A stretch of DNA of 64,000 bases from Gordonia soli NBRC 108243 (GCF_000334455.1 NZ_BANX01000011.1:248001-312000), one strand, 5' to 3'. Shown: positions 24,015 to 34,184, counted from the first letter of the stretch. The notes: a model not told the origin generated them from the letters alone. Translations and numbers: made by a program.

Positions 24015-24479
24015 GTGACGTCGGGGGACGGCATGACGGTTACAAGCGGGGATCTCAGTTTCGCAGAGAAATTGGGGCATCTCTTCGATCACGCTCGCGA
24101 TGAGAACGGTGTCCGTTACACCGGAAAGAAGATCGCCGAGAAGGCGAATTCGCTGGGGTACACGCTGAGCGATGCCTATATCTCGCAGCTCCGCACCGGA
24201 AAGGCCCGCACACCGTCGTTCCGGACGGTCGAGGCGATTGCCCGCGCCTTCGAGGTCAGCGTCACGTACTTTCTCGCGAACCCGGACGAGGACCTCGACC
24301 GCGCGCAGCAGCAGCAGGATTACGTCGAGATGCTGGCGACCACCGGCACCCATCTGTCCGGTGTGCGTCTCGAGGCGTTGTGCCCGGACACCATCGACGT
24401 CGTGATCGACCTGCTCAAGCTGGTGAAGGCACAAGCCGTGGCGACCAAGACACCACAGGCACAGCAGGACGTGTCCTGA
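24015..24479 (+). CDS. EspR-like XRE-family regulator
   Basis: A 154-residue protein. Residues about 15-95 form an extended XRE helix-turn-helix: FAEKLGHLFDHARDENGVRYTGKKIAEKANSLGYTLSDAYISQLRTGKARTPSFRTVEAIARAFEVSVTYFL, the layout of mycobacterial EspR with the recognition segment SDAYISQLRTGKARTPS. A C-terminal helix pair (ETLATT..DVVIDLLKLVKAQA region) would dimerise. EspR is a nucleoid-associated regulator of cell-wall and secretion genes; whether this paralog shares that role is unknown. GTG 24015 with GGAGG upstream is chosen; ATG 24033 is possible. An inverted repeat in its promoter suggests autoregulation. Confidence 0.85.
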   Translation: MTSGDGMTVTSGDLSFAEKLGHLFDHARDENGVRYTGKKIAEKANSLGYTLSDAYISQLRTGKARTPSFRTVEAIARAFEVSVTYFLANPDEDLDRAQQQQDYVEMLATTGTHLSGVRLEALCPDTIDVVIDLLKLVKAQAVATKTPQAQQDVS

Positions 24480-24556
24480 TCGCCCCCTGAGTCCGTTCTG
24501 ATGGCCCTACGGAGCCCGCTACCTACTCCCGGGTAACCACCGCGGCCGTAGACGTC

Positions 24557-25576
24557 TCAGAGGCCCGCGTAGGAGTGCAGGCCGGACACCACCAGGTTGA
24601 TGATGAAGAGGTTGAACAGCATCGCCACGAATCCGGCGACGTTCACCCACGCGGCCGCGGTGTTGCGCCAGCCGGCCGTCGCGCGGGCGTGCAGGTAGGC
24701 GGCGTAGATCACCCACGCGATGAACGAGACGGTCTCCTTGGGGTCCCAACCCCAGAACCGTCCCCATGCGGCCTCGGCCCAGATGGCGCCGCAGATCACG
24801 CCGAGTCCGAAGAGCGGGAAGCCGAAGACGACGCACTTGTAGGCGAGCCGGTCGAGGGTCGCGGCATCGGGGATGTGGTCGACCACGCGGCGCAGTGCAC
24901 CGGCGAAGCCGCCCGTGCCGGTCTGCTCCTCGTCCGCGGGTCGCGCCCACCGCAGCTTGGCCAGGTAGAGCATGCTCGCCACGCCGGAGACCAGGAGCAC
25001 GCCGGACGACACCGAGATGATCGACACGTGGATGGCCAGCCAGTACGACTTCAGTGCCGGGACGACGGGTGCCGCCTGCGTGTACAGCCAACGACCGGCG
25101 ATGAACATCAGCAGGGTCACCGGGATCAGGACGAACGAGAGCAGCGGCCGGTGCTCGGGTTTGCGCAGCACGATCAGGCCGGCGATGACGCCTGCCGCGC
25201 AGGTCATGGAGATGAACTCGTACATGTTGCCCCACGGCGCGCGGTCGGTCGCGATACCGCGCAGCACGATCGAGGCGATGTGGGCGACGAGACCGACGAC
25301 GACCACCGGATAGGCCATGTTGCCCAGACGCTCACCGAAGGTCCGGCGGGTCGGTCCGGCGATCTTGCCCGGCGCCCGATCGGCGGCCACCGGCGCCGAT
25401 CCCCCACCGGCGGCGACCAATTGCGCCGACTCGGCCAGCTTGCGGCTGCGTGCACCCGCGAGTGCGGCGAGGAACAGCACCATCGCCAACACGTAGACCG
25501 TGATGGTGGTGCCGAACAGCAGATCGGAATAGCGCGCCAACGTCTCGTCGATCGGCGCGGTGCCGTTCTGGTTCAT
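24557..25576 (-). CDS. ccsA: Cytochrome c maturation protein, heme-handling subunit (CcsA/ResC)
   Basis: A 339-residue polytopic membrane protein of the System II heme handler. The WWD-like tryptophan-rich segment is WAEAAWGRFWGWDPKETVSFIAWVIYAAYLHAR near residues 245-285, and His residues in the flanking helices (WLAIHVSIISVSSG and the AGLHSYAGL C-terminus) would ligate heme. It exports heme and, with ResB, attaches it to apocytochrome c outside the membrane. ATG 25576 with GGAGG upstream is preferred over ATG 25612. It is the last gene of the hemL-to-ccsA operon, 57 bases after resB. The Pro/Ala-rich loop around residues 60-90 is longer than in Bacillus. Confidence 0.92.
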   Translation of the reverse strand: MNQNGTAPIDETLARYSDLLFGTTITVYVLAMVLFLAALAGARSRKLAESAQLVAAGGGSAPVAADRAPGKIAGPTRRTFGERLGNMAYPVVVVGLVAHIASIVLRGIATDRAPWGNMYEFISMTCAAGVIAGLIVLRKPEHRPLLSFVLIPVTLLMFIAGRWLYTQAAPVVPALKSYWLAIHVSIISVSSGVLLVSGVASMLYLAKLRWARPADEEQTGTGGFAGALRRVVDHIPDAATLDRLAYKCVVFGFPLFGLGVICGAIWAEAAWGRFWGWDPKETVSFIAWVIYAAYLHARATAGWRNTAAAWVNVAGFVAMLFNLFIINLVVSGLHSYAGL

Positions 25577-25633
25577 CGAACCCGTCCTCCCAGGTGTGTC
25601 GTGTCGGCTCACCCGACGACGTCGGGTGACCGA

Positions 25634-27349
25634 CTACAGCCGACGTCTCCGTCGACCGATCCCGGACCGCTTCGAGGTGTCGTCGGGATCGAGGAGGGCG
25701 GCCGCCTGCTCCTCGAAACCCTCGCCCCAACCGGCCTGGTCGGTGCGGGCCAGGCCCGCGATCTCTACTACAGTACGTCGTTCACCGTCGATCTCGACAG
25801 GTACCAATCGCGCCCAGATCCGACGTCGGCGCACCAGCAACGAGACGAGCAGTCCGGCCAGCATCAGTATCGCGAAGATCAGCACCCACGTCTGCGCCGG
25901 GTCGTGGGAGACCTGCATCGACACCCAGCGCTGGTAGCCGTCGAACTGCACCACCGTGCCGTCGGCGATGCGATGCGACTGCCCGACGGCGAGGTTCACC
26001 TGCGCCTGCCGCTTGAGTCGTCCCTGGTCGATGAGGCTCTGGTCGAGCTGGTAGGCATTCTGCGGTCGGCCGGTGTCCAGGCCGGTGTCGCCCTGGTAGA
26101 TGCGGATCGCGACGTAGGGGTCGGTCGGTTCCGGCGACGACGACGTCAACAGCGTTCCGTGGAATGCGGCGGTCGGGGCGAAGAGCCCTTCCAGCGCGAT
26201 CTGGTGGTTCCGTCGTTCGTCCTCGTTGGGGTACAGCCCACCGGGGGTGTCGAAGCGCGCCGCACCCGACGACAACATGGTCTGCAACTCGTCCGGGATG
26301 AACAGGACGGTCTGCGTACGCTTCTCCCCGTTCGGGAAGGTGACGGTGAACTTGGGTGCGAACCCGTTGCCCAACACGTAGACCCGGTCCCCGGCGATGC
26401 GCAGCGGCTCGTTCACACGGACGCGGCTGGTGTCCCAGTTCGCCGGGTTCCCGGGCCGCTCGCCCTCGGCGTAGCGCACATCGGCCTCGTACATGTCCGG
26501 CTGACCGGTCGGCAGGAACTTCGCGCTGAAGTCGTCGATGCGGACGCAGAAGGGGTTGAGGTCGGTGCCGTCGACCAGACTTCCCGCGCGGAAGGAGTCG
26601 TACACCGCGGTCGAGGAGTTGCACAGCCCCTGCTCGCCGTCGGCGACCAGGCTGCGGGTGCCCTCGTAGCCGTAGAGCTTGCCGAGCGCGATGGCCACCA
26701 GCAGACCGAGCAAGGCGAAGTGGAAGACCAGGTTGCCGAACTCCCGGAGGTAACCCTTCTCCGCCGACACCTCGACGACGCCGTCGGGATGGGCCTTCGT
26801 GGCCGCACGGTCGGTGGTGATCCGGCGCCAGCCCTTGAGGTTGGTACTGATCCGGGTGGCGACCTCGTCGGGGTCGCCGGCGACGGTGTGTTCGACGTGT
26901 CGCGGCAGGCGCGAGAGATTGCGTGGCGCGGGAACCGGCTTGGCACGCAGGCTCTTCGCGTGCTCGATCATCCGCGGGGTCAGACAGCCGACCAGCGAGA
27001 TGAACAGCAGTACGTAGATGGCGGTGAACCAGGCGCTGGCGAACACGTCGAAGAGCTGGAGTCGATCCATCCACTCGCCGAGGGCGCCGCGGTTGGCGAT
27101 GTACTCGGCGGTCTTCTGTTCGTTGAGCGGACGCTGCGGTAGCAGCGCGCCGGGGATCGCCGCGAGGGCGAGCAGGAACAGCAAGACCAGCGCGGTCCGC
27201 ATCGAGGTGAGTGAGCGCCACAGGTTGCGGGCCGGCCACCACAGCCGGCGCACGGCCCAGTGCGGGCGACCGCGTCCGACCGACGCGGTCGTCGACCCGG
27301 CGTCGGATCCCCCGGCGGACTCGGCGCCGGACACGTCACTGCGCGTCAT
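25634..27349 (-). CDS. resB: Cytochrome c biogenesis protein ResB
   Basis: A 571-residue ResB-family protein. Three N-terminal helices (including [23 protein letters not shown] and [23 protein letters not shown]) hold a large extracytoplasmic domain, followed by a final helix near residue 480 ([27 protein letters not shown]). The conserved [26 protein letters not shown] near residue 205 carries the functional His. ResB works with CcsA to deliver heme to cytochrome c apoproteins. The ATG overlaps the CcdA stop as ATGA. The basic C-terminus RRRRRL is unusual but simple. Confidence 0.92.
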   Translation of the reverse strand: MTRSDVSGAESAGGSDAGSTTASVGRGRPHWAVRRLWWPARNLWRSLTSMRTALVLLFLLALAAIPGALLPQRPLNEQKTAEYIANRGALGEWMDRLQLFDVFASAWFTAIYVLLFISLVGCLTPRMIEHAKSLRAKPVPAPRNLSRLPRHVEHTVAGDPDEVATRISTNLKGWRRITTDRAATKAHPDGVVEVSAEKGYLREFGNLVFHFALLGLLVAIALGKLYGYEGTRSLVADGEQGLCNSSTAVYDSFRAGSLVDGTDLNPFCVRIDDFSAKFLPTGQPDMYEADVRYAEGERPGNPANWDTSRVRVNEPLRIAGDRVYVLGNGFAPKFTVTFPNGEKRTQTVLFIPDELQTMLSSGAARFDTPGGLYPNEDERRNHQIALEGLFAPTAAFHGTLLTSSSPEPTDPYVAIRIYQGDTGLDTGRPQNAYQLDQSLIDQGRLKRQAQVNLAVGQSHRIADGTVVQFDGYQRWVSMQVSHDPAQTWVLIFAILMLAGLLVSLLVRRRRIWARLVPVEIDGERRTVVEIAGLARTDQAGWGEGFEEQAAALLDPDDTSKRSGIGRRRRRL

Positions 27350-28158
27350 ACCGGCAGCTCCGTGTCGGTGATGAAGGCGTCGCGCACCCACACGATGAAC
27401 TGATCCCACAATCCGGTGACCAGCGCGATGCCGACCGCGATCAACAGCACGCCGCCGACGACCTGGATGAGTCGGGCGTGGTCGCGCAACCATCCGAGGC
27501 TGCGCAGCGCCCAGGCCGACGAGAAGGCGAGGATGACGAACGGGATGCCCAGGCCGGCGCAGTAGGCGACGATCAGCGCGACACCCTTTGCCGCGGTCGC
27601 CCCCTCGGTGCCGCTGGCGGTCGCGATCACCGCGGCCAGCGTCGGCCCCAGGCAGGGTGTCCAGCCGAGCGCGAACACGGCCCCGAGCAGCGGCGCCCCG
27701 ATGATGTTGGAGAGTCGGCGCGGGGTGAAGCGCACCTCGCGCTGCAGTGCCGGCACCAGGCCGATGAAGACCAGGCCCATCAGGATCGTGACCACTCCGC
27801 CGACGCGCTGCAGGATCTCCCGATTGACCACGAACGTGCTGGTGATCCCGAGGACCGTCGCGGTGGCCGCCACGAACACGACCGTGAAACCGGCGACGAA
27901 CAGCCCCGCCGCCAGTGCGACCCGGGCCCGGCCGCCGCGGACCTTCTCGCCGACGCTGACCGCGGGCGCCTCGGCACCGACCAGACCGGCCAGATACGAG
28001 AGGTAACCCGGCACCAGCGGGACCACGCACGGCGAGGCGAAGGAGACGAGGCCGGCGACCACACAGGCCAGGAGCGCCAGCAGGAGCGGACCGGTCGCCA
28101 CGGTGTCGGCGAACGTCTCGCCCACCGCGGCCTGGGGTGTCAGGAGGATGGCCGTCAC
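27346..28158 (-). CDS. ccdA: Thiol-disulfide transfer membrane protein CcdA
   Basis: A 270-residue six-helix CcdA/DsbD-core protein. It moves reducing equivalents from cytosolic thioredoxin across the membrane to the ResA-type thioredoxin. The paired cysteines lie in [17 protein letters not shown] near residue 40 and in [13 protein letters not shown] near residue 165, with the family's Pro residues around them. Start and stop overlap the neighbours as ATGA on both sides, indicating tight coupling in the hemL-ccsA operon. Confidence 0.94.
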   Translation of the reverse strand: MTAILLTPQAAVGETFADTVATGPLLLALLACVVAGLVSFASPCVVPLVPGYLSYLAGLVGAEAPAVSVGEKVRGGRARVALAAGLFVAGFTVVFVAATATVLGITSTFVVNREILQRVGGVVTILMGLVFIGLVPALQREVRFTPRRLSNIIGAPLLGAVFALGWTPCLGPTLAAVIATASGTEGATAAKGVALIVAYCAGLGIPFVILAFSSAWALRSLGWLRDHARLIQVVGGVLLIAVGIALVTGLWDQFIVWVRDAFITDTELPV

Positions 28159-28757
28159 GATCGCTGAGCCGTCGGCTCGGCGGCGACCTTCTCGACGGTC
28201 GCGCGCAGCTCGTCGGCGGTGATCGCCTTGAGGAACACCGCTGCCGGGCGATGCTCGCGATCGAGGACCACGGTCGTCGGGACCACGGCGGTCGGGGTGG
28301 TCAGCGCGGAGAGCGTCAGTCCGTCGAAGTCGTAGATCGACGGGAACGAGACCTTGCGGTCGGCGATGAAGTCCTTGGCCGAGTCGCGATCGTCGCGGAG
28401 GTTGATGCCGACGAACTGGACGCCGGAGGCCTTGGTCTGTTCGTAGACCTGCTCGAGGTCGTCTGCCTCACCGCGACAGGGGCCGCACCAGGAGCCCCAG
28501 ACGTTGATGACGACCACCTTGCCTGCGTACTGGTCGAGCCCGACGTTCGCGTCGGTGACCACATCCGGCCCGCTGACGTCGGCGATCTTCTTCCGCGAGG
28601 CCGGCGGATCGTAGGTGATGACGGTCTTGCCGCCGGGTGAGACGAACTGGAAGGTGTTGCCCTGGGCCACCGCATCGTCACCCGTGCCGCACCCCGTGAC
28701 CACCACCACCAGGGCGGCCAGGAGCACCGCGAGAACCGAGAACCGACGTGACCGCAC
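28155..28757 (-). CDS. resA: ResA/TlpA-like thioredoxin lipoprotein
   Basis: A 200-residue secreted thioredoxin-fold protein. A signal sequence with lipobox VVTGC (Cys near residue 23) anchors it outside the membrane. The catalytic motif is [18 protein letters not shown] near residues 88-105, and the cis-Pro loop is [15 protein letters not shown]. It should keep the CXXCH cysteines of apocytochrome c reduced, fed with electrons by CcdA. GTG start at 28757 is 18 bases after the phosphatase stop; its stop overlaps the ccdA start. Confidence 0.92.
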   Translation of the reverse strand: MRSRRFSVLAVLLAALVVVVTGCGTGDDAVAQGNTFQFVSPGGKTVITYDPPASRKKIADVSGPDVVTDANVGLDQYAGKVVVINVWGSWCGPCRGEADDLEQVYEQTKASGVQFVGINLRDDRDSAKDFIADRKVSFPSIYDFDGLTLSALTTPTAVVPTTVVLDREHRPAAVFLKAITADELRATVEKVAAEPTAQRS

Positions 28758-28775
28758 CTGCTACCTACTCGCCCC

Positions 28776-29405
28776 TCACGCCCCGGTGACCAGCGGGTCC
28801 GAGGCCCCGGCCGGCTCCGAGTAGATGATGTCGACGAGCGCGTCACCCTCGTAGATGAGGCTGGTCAGCGAGGCCAGCGAGCACTGCCGCCGACGCGGGT
28901 CGTGCCAGAGGCGCTTGCCCTCGAGGAAGCGGCGGAGCGTGTAGACCGGCAGCTGGTGGCTGACGCAGACGGCCTCGTGCCCCTTGGCGGCGTCGCGGGC
29001 GGTGTTCGCCGCGGCGAGCATCCGGTGGGCCAGCTGGATGTACGGCTCACCCCAGGACGGCGTGAACGGATCACGCATCTTGGTCCAGTGGCGGGGCTTG
29101 GAGAGGGCGCCGTCGCCGACCGAGACCTTCAATCCCTCGAAGACGTTGTCGGCCTCGATGAGCTCGTCGTTGGTCTGGATCGACAGGCCGTGAGCGGCCG
29201 CGATCGGGGTCGCGGTCTCTTGCGCGCGCTGCAGCGGCGATGCGAAGACGGCGACGATGTCGTGGTCGGCGAGGGTGCGGGCGACCCGCTGTGCCTGCCC
29301 GCGTCCGGTGTCGGACAGTCGGAATCCGGGCAGTCGGCCGTAGAGGATGCCGTCGGGGTTGAACACCTCGCCGTGGCGCATCATGTGCACGATCGTGTTG
29401 GTCAT
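28776..29405 (-). CDS. Histidine phosphatase superfamily protein
   Basis: A 209-residue phosphoglycerate-mutase-like phosphatase. The catalytic RHG motif is [17 protein letters not shown] at residues 8-24, a second active-site Arg is in SPLQRAQET, the acid/base Glu in the NVFEG region and the second His in [13 protein letters not shown]. The substrate is unknown; the gene sits between hemL and resA in many actinobacteria (Rv0525 position). Its ATG overlaps the hemL stop (ATGA). Confidence 0.88.
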   Translation of the reverse strand: MTNTIVHMMRHGEVFNPDGILYGRLPGFRLSDTGRGQAQRVARTLADHDIVAVFASPLQRAQETATPIAAAHGLSIQTNDELIEADNVFEGLKVSVGDGALSKPRHWTKMRDPFTPSWGEPYIQLAHRMLAAANTARDAAKGHEAVCVSHQLPVYTLRRFLEGKRLWHDPRRRQCSLASLTSLIYEGDALVDIIYSEPAGASDPLVTGA

Positions 29406-30736
29406 CGGACCGTCTCCCCCGGCTGGGTGGCTGCGGCCGCCGCGGCTGCGGCGGACGGTAGGGCTTCGGAGATCACACCGAATGCATCGTCGTCGAGCGC
29501 CGCGGAGACGAACCACGCCTCGAAGGCGCTCGGCGGGGCGTACACGCCGGCGTCGAGCAGGGCATGGAAGAACGGTGCGAAACGCCATGTCTGCGTTGCC
29601 TTCACACCTGTGTAGTCGACGATCGGCTCGGTGTTGTCGGTGAAGAAGACGCTCAGAAGGTTGCCCGCGAACTGGACGCGGTGGGCGACCCCGGCGGCGG
29701 TCAGCGCGTCGGTGACGAGTCCGCCCAGACGCTCGGCGTTGGCGTCGAGTGCGGCGTAGACGGCTGCGTCGGCGTTGCGCAGCGTCGCGAGTCCGGCGGC
29801 GACCGCGACGGGGTTCCCCGACAAGGTGCCTGCCTGGTAGACGGGTCCGGTCGGCGCGAGACGCTCCATGATGTCGGCGCGGCCACCGAATGCGGCGGCG
29901 GGCAGTCCACCGCTCATCACCTTGCCGAAGGTGTACAGGTCTCCGCCCACACCTTCGATGCCGTACCAACCGGCAGGCGAGACCCGGAACCCGGTCATGA
30001 CCTCGTCGATGATCAGCAACGCACCGTGTTTCGCGGTGAGTGCGCGCAGGTGGGCATTGAATCCGTCGATCGGCGCGACGGCGCCCATGTTGCCGGCGGC
30101 CGCCTCGGTGATGACCGCGGCGATCTCGTCGCCGAACTCGTCGAAAGCCGCGGTGACCGCAGCAGGATCGTTGTAGGGCAGGACGACGGTGTCGTGCGCC
30201 GACGCGCCGGTCACGCCGGGTGAGGTGGGCAGTCCAAGCGTCGCGACCCCCGAACCGGCGTCGGCCAGCAGGGCGTCGACATGGCCGTGATAGCAGCCGG
30301 CGAACTTGATGATCTTCGAGCGACCGGTGTACCCCCGGGCGAGCCGGATCGCCGACATCGTCGCCTCGGTGCCCGAGTTGACCAGGCGGACGCGCTCGAC
30401 CGGGTCGACCCGGTCGATGATCTCTTCGGCGAGTTCGATCTCGGCCTCGGTCGGTGCACCGAAGGAGAGCCCGCCGGTGGCAGCGGTCTGCACGGCCTCG
30501 ACGACTGCCGGATGAGCGTGCCCGAGGATCATCGGCCCCCACGAGCTGACCAGGTCGACGTAGGAGTTGCCGTCGGCGTCGGTGAGTCGGCAGCCCGCGG
30601 CGCTGGTGATGAACCGGGGGTTGCCACCGACCGCCGAAAATGCCCTGACCGGCGAGTTCACGCCGCCGGGGATGGCGCGTCCGGCCCGCGCGAAGAGTTC
30701 GGCGGACCTGTCGGTGACGGCTGCGGATCGGGTCAC
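29402..30736 (-). CDS. hemL: Glutamate-1-semialdehyde 2,1-aminomutase
   Basis: A 444-residue class III aminotransferase-fold enzyme that converts glutamate-1-semialdehyde to 5-aminolevulinate, the second step of C5 heme synthesis after HemA. Family signatures are [10 protein letters not shown] at the N-terminus, the PLP region [20 protein letters not shown] and the Schiff-base lysine in [19 protein letters not shown] near residue 265. PLP phosphate contacts and [17 protein letters not shown] are also intact. It heads the compact operon with the phosphatase and cytochrome c maturation genes. The C-terminus has an Ala-run ([14 protein letters not shown]). Confidence 0.95.
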   Translation of the reverse strand: MTRSAAVTDRSAELFARAGRAIPGGVNSPVRAFSAVGGNPRFITSAAGCRLTDADGNSYVDLVSSWGPMILGHAHPAVVEAVQTAATGGLSFGAPTEAEIELAEEIIDRVDPVERVRLVNSGTEATMSAIRLARGYTGRSKIIKFAGCYHGHVDALLADAGSGVATLGLPTSPGVTGASAHDTVVLPYNDPAAVTAAFDEFGDEIAAVITEAAAGNMGAVAPIDGFNAHLRALTAKHGALLIIDEVMTGFRVSPAGWYGIEGVGGDLYTFGKVMSGGLPAAAFGGRADIMERLAPTGPVYQAGTLSGNPVAVAAGLATLRNADAAVYAALDANAERLGGLVTDALTAAGVAHRVQFAGNLLSVFFTDNTEPIVDYTGVKATQTWRFAPFFHALLDAGVYAPPSAFEAWFVSAALDDDAFGVISEALPSAAAAAAAATQPGETVR

Positions 30737-30846
30737 GGCCTCCAGTGTTCCAAACGTCGGCGAGTGCGCCCAAATCTGTGGCGAATGTCTACGACCGTTT
30801 GTAGGAGTTGGGTGTGGTGCTGAGCACGGCGTCAGCGGCAGTCGGC

Positions 30847-30880
30847 GACGATGATTGTCGCGGCCTCGCGCTCACACCGC
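30847..30880. repeat. Diverged third copy of the 87 bp element core
   Basis: The plus strand here matches the minus-strand core of 12080-12166 at about 29 of 34 positions (GACGATGRTTGTCGCGGCCT then GCTCACAC), with weaker similarity to the GCACGGCGT start about 25 bases upstream. It overlaps the last codons of the gene at 30872. Confidence 0.5.
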
Positions 30881-31510
30881 ATCCATGACGCCGTCCGCCC
30901 GCATCTTGAGGTGGTCACGACGGCGGACCACCGCCAGCACCGAGTGCCGCGCCGCGGGCCATTCCCCGACCACCCGCTGATAGCTGAAGCGCAGTGTCAG
31001 GTATCCGAGCTGAGCGGCGGCCTCGTCGCGCCGACGATCACGCTCGCGCTGCTGCGGCGACCGATCGTGGTGTTCGTAACTGTCGATCTCGATGATCAGA
31101 CGGTCGCCGACGAGCATGTCGACCCGACCGACCCCGGGGATGACCACCTGCGCGCGCACTCGGATGCCCATCGTCTGCAACCGGAATCGCACCATCGACT
31201 CGGTCCCCGATTCCGCCGCCGGGTCGCACCGTGCGAGCAATCTACGAATGCGCCGAGGGGCCGTCGCGATCGCGTCGGACAGTGCGATCTCGTCGAGCAG
31301 CCCGAGGTGCAGGATCGAGTCGCAGACGACCACGATGCCCTCGTCCAGGCATTTGAGCGCGTGCCGGAGAACCGTCGCGACATCGTCGACCGCAGTGCTC
31401 TCGGGTTCTGGCGGGGACCAGTCGGCGGACGTCCGCCGTCGTGAGTCCGGCCGCACGGAGCTGCGGAACAGAGGCGATGCCGAACGGATCCGGATGTCGG
31501 TGAGGTCCAT
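30872..31510 (-). CDS. DUF559 endonuclease-like protein, short N-terminus
   Basis: A 212-residue protein from ATG 31510 (or 234 from 31576). The C-terminal ~100 residues form a Vsr/PD-(D/E)xK-like DUF559 domain: VPGVGRVDMLVGDRLIIEIDSYEHHDRSPQQRERDRRRDEAAAQLGYLTLRFSYQRVV, with Asp, Glu and the following Arg-rich helix as the presumed catalytic core. Full actinobacterial members are near 290-300 residues and start with a winged-helix AbiEi-type domain; here that part is missing and only DDVATVLRHALKCLDEGIVVVCDSILH remains of the middle. It may be a decayed or shortened copy. No partner methylase is nearby. Its 3' end overlaps the diverged repeat. Confidence 0.7.
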   Translation of the reverse strand: MDLTDIRIRSASPLFRSSVRPDSRRRTSADWSPPEPESTAVDDVATVLRHALKCLDEGIVVVCDSILHLGLLDEIALSDAIATAPRRIRRLLARCDPAAESGTESMVRFRLQTMGIRVRAQVVIPGVGRVDMLVGDRLIIEIDSYEHHDRSPQQRERDRRRDEAAAQLGYLTLRFSYQRVVGEWPAARHSVLAVVRRRDHLKMRADGVMDAV

Positions 31511-31669
31511 CCGATCAGCCTCGTTCGGGCGGCGCCTGCTCGACAGGCGTTGGACCCGATCTGTGGAGAACTCCAAGCCTGTGGAAAACGGTCGTGGCCG
31601 CGGCGTTGGCGCGTGCCCACGACAATTGTTGTCGCCGAGGCTCTCTCATACCGCGGCCAACACCGTCAC

Positions 31670-32596
31670 TCACCCGAGCACTGCCCGGACCTGGTCGGCG
31701 ATCGCGCGCTGGCCGGCCGCATTCGGGTGGACCGGCACGGTGGTGCGGGCGCCGACCTGCGGCTCCACCCATCGGTCGGCCTCTCCCGAACAGGCGTCGT
31801 GTCCCTCGGACACCCGGGACATGTCGACGAAGGTGGTGCCGGTCTCCCGGGCGGCGTCGGCGATGGTCGCGTTGAGCGTCGACTGCAGGTCGCGCAGGTA
31901 CGGGACGTCGCCGGCGGCGACACGCATGGTCGGATAGCAACCGCCGCTCGGTGGCAGCAGCCACGGATACCCGACCACGATCACCCGAGCCTGCGGGGCA
32001 CGCTCGTGGACGGCTCGCAGTGCCGCTGTCACGTCGGGTCCGGTGCGTCCGGTGACGATGTCGGTGAAGCGGGAACCGTTGGCCGCCTGGCACGGCGAAC
32101 CGGTGGGGTCGGCAGCCGCGACGTCGGAGCAGGCGCGGATCGCACCCGCGTAGACGTCGGAATCGTTGCCGCCGATCATCAGCGTGACCAGCCGGGTGTC
32201 GGCCTTCACCGCATCGAGTTGTGGTGCGACACCGTAGAACTGGGATCGGGTGAAGTCGGTGGTGTCGGCACCGCCGCAGCTGACGTCGACCACCGGTCGC
32301 CCCAGGCCCTCGGCGAGGACGTGGGCGAAGTTGCGTTGCGAACGGAGACAGAACACGGGTGAGTCGTCGACTGTCGGCGTCACCCCGGTCCCGGCGCTGA
32401 AACTGTCTCCGAGGTTCACGTAGCCCCCCTCCGGTGCGACCGCGGAGGCGCTCGTCGACGGTCCGGTACGAGACGGAGACGACCCGGTCGGGCCCGGAGC
32501 CGGCGAGCCCGACGAACATCCGGCAACCACGAGCACCGCGCCCGCCGACACCGCGACAAGCACCCGTCGCCATCGCACTGGCAACGTCGGTCTCAC
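31670..32596 (-). CDS. SGNH/GDSL hydrolase lipoprotein
   Basis: A 308-residue secreted esterase of the Streptomyces-scabies-esterase type. The signal peptide ends at lipobox VVAGC (Cys near 27), followed by a Ser/Thr/Pro linker. Blocks are GDSFSAGTG (block I Ser near residue 63), the GGAD block, MIGGNDSD (block III) and the catalytic His in VPVHPNAAGQRA. Four other cysteines probably form disulfides. It likely hydrolyses acyl esters at the cell envelope. GTG overlaps the PucR stop (GTGA), so it may be cotranscribed with that regulator although its substrate link to polyamines is not evident. Confidence 0.88.
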   Translation of the reverse strand: MRPTLPVRWRRVLVAVSAGAVLVVAGCSSGSPAPGPTGSSPSRTGPSTSASAVAPEGGYVNLGDSFSAGTGVTPTVDDSPVFCLRSQRNFAHVLAEGLGRPVVDVSCGGADTTDFTRSQFYGVAPQLDAVKADTRLVTLMIGGNDSDVYAGAIRACSDVAAADPTGSPCQAANGSRFTDIVTGRTGPDVTAALRAVHERAPQARVIVVGYPWLLPPSGGCYPTMRVAAGDVPYLRDLQSTLNATIADAARETGTTFVDMSRVSEGHDACSGEADRWVEPQVGARTTVPVHPNAAGQRAIADQVRAVLG

Positions 32597-34110
32597 GACG
32601 CGACGCCCAGCAGCAGGAGCAGCAGCTCGGCACGGGTACGGGCGTCGGTGAGGTCGATCTGCAGCATGTCCTCGATCCGTTCGATCCGGTGTCGCATGGT
32701 GTGTCGATGCACCCCGGCCGCGGTGGCGGCCTCACCCCAGTTGCCGTTGGCCTCGAGGTAGACCAGCAGCGTGTCACGCAGACGACTACCGGTGGCACGG
32801 TCGTGATCGAGGACCGGTGCGAGCCGTTGGGGGTACGCATCCGAGAGTGCCCGACGAACCGATTCGATGCTCAACAACGACCGACTCCCCTCGAGGTCGA
32901 CCAGTTGTCCGACGGTCGCCGACCGGCAGGCGAGGCGCGCCTGCCGCATCGACTGCGCGACGTCGGCGAGATCGACCACCGGTCCGACGCCGCCGGCGGC
33001 CGAGTGGTGCGCAGTGAGCATGGTCAGCAGACCGGTGACGAACTCGATCGTGTCGTCGCCGCGCAACATCGCGACGACGTCGCTTCCGTTGCGGTGCACG
33101 AACACCGCTCGCCAGCGATGCTCCAACGCGTCGACCAGTCGCCGACTGCCGCGTTGCGCCGACTCGTCGTCGGCGAAACCGAACACCGCGACTCGCACCC
33201 GTCCGGCGGGGTCGGCCCCGCGCGAGATCAGTCGCGCGAGCGTCGGCGCGTGCGCCCAGTCCCCCGACAGCCGATCGTCGAGGGCGACGGCCAGCGCGTC
33301 CGAGTGCAGGTCTGCGGTGTCCCGATGCACTGCTTGTGGTTTCGCGTGCTCGATGGACAGCAGCGACGTGGCGTGGCCGACGAGCATGCGTGCGACGTCG
33401 TCCAGCGCCTCCCGACCGATGATGCCCAGATGTCCGAAGGTCGCGCCGCCGGCGGCAACCCGGGTGACCGTCAGCGCCGACGTCCCGGTCACCCAGGCCG
33501 CTCCTGCCGACGCCGGGTCGCGTCGGACCAGCGCGCGGATCTGCTCGAGGTCGGCCTCACCGAGATCTCGGGGAGCAGCCGCCACGACGTTCAACCCGCC
33601 GTCGAGCAACACGGCCGACCGACCGACGGAGTCGGCCAACTCTCGGACGACCGCCGCCGATCCCCCCGCCGCGGCGGCGCGGGTCATCCGCGGTTGCGCC
33701 CGCGTCGCGGCGACCAGGCGCGTGGACCGGGCCGCACTGATCTGCTCGAGCACCGCTCGCGCGATCGCCGAGAACGGCACCGGGACCGGCACCTCGACGA
33801 TGGGCAGTGCGAGGCGATCGGCTTCCTCGACGAGCTCGACCGGCACCTCGTCGAACCCGAAGCCCACACCGAATCCGACCGCGGCGACCCCGACCCCGTG
33901 CAGTCTCGCCAGGTAGGCGATCCGTTCGGACGGGCTCGCGGGAAGTCGCAGTCCGGTGGTCAGCAACACCTCGCCTCCCGACAACCACTCGTGCGCGTTG
34001 ACCAGTTCGGAGGAGACCGCGCAATCAAGGGTCCGATCGAGTCCCTCGGCCCCGCCGCGCAGGGTGAGTTGTAGCCGACGTTGCGCGAGCAACCACCGCA
34101 CCGTCGTCAT
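32593..34110 (-). CDS. PucR-family transcriptional regulator of the agmatine operon
   Basis: A 505-residue regulator from ATG 34110. It has the N-terminal PucR sensor domain (LVNAHEWLSGGEVLLTTGLRLPASPSERIAYLARLHGVGVAAVGFG), a GGDEF-like middle and a C-terminal HTH_30, LLVYLEANGNWGEAATAAGVHRHTMRHRIERIEDMLQIDL. Divergence from the agmatine/putrescine/GABA operon at 34311 makes it the obvious regulator of that pathway, as PucR-type proteins control purine, amine and GABA catabolism elsewhere. GACATGATGTC at 34174-34184 lies in the shared 200 bp control region. The GDSL gene follows with overlap. Confidence 0.88.
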   Translation of the reverse strand: MTTVRWLLAQRRLQLTLRGGAEGLDRTLDCAVSSELVNAHEWLSGGEVLLTTGLRLPASPSERIAYLARLHGVGVAAVGFGVGFGFDEVPVELVEEADRLALPIVEVPVPVPFSAIARAVLEQISAARSTRLVAATRAQPRMTRAAAAGGSAAVVRELADSVGRSAVLLDGGLNVVAAAPRDLGEADLEQIRALVRRDPASAGAAWVTGTSALTVTRVAAGGATFGHLGIIGREALDDVARMLVGHATSLLSIEHAKPQAVHRDTADLHSDALAVALDDRLSGDWAHAPTLARLISRGADPAGRVRVAVFGFADDESAQRGSRRLVDALEHRWRAVFVHRNGSDVVAMLRGDDTIEFVTGLLTMLTAHHSAAGGVGPVVDLADVAQSMRQARLACRSATVGQLVDLEGSRSLLSIESVRRALSDAYPQRLAPVLDHDRATGSRLRDTLLVYLEANGNWGEAATAAGVHRHTMRHRIERIEDMLQIDLTDARTRAELLLLLLGVAS

Positions 34111-34173
34111 CGCAGCAAGATCATGGCAGCAGTGCGCCGCGAAGCGGACCTCTTCGCCGCACTCGTGCGAATG

Positions 34174-34184
34174 GACATGATGTC
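34174..34184. promoter_or_regulatory. 11 bp palindrome in the PucR / aldehyde dehydrogenase control region
   Basis: GACATGATGTC is a perfect palindrome around a central base. It lies 64 bp before the regulator start and 127 bp before the operon start, a fitting operator position. Confidence 0.3.

Noticed and set aside
24575-27142. An 855-codon plus-strand frame
   Set aside because: It lies antisense to ccsA and resB, has no domain pattern and very low complexity; a GC-driven shadow.
31562-31588. Two TGTGGARAA sequences resembling DnaA boxes
   Set aside because: Each has a mismatch to TTATCCACA, there is no cluster and no dnaA/dnaN/gidB context, so it is not an origin.
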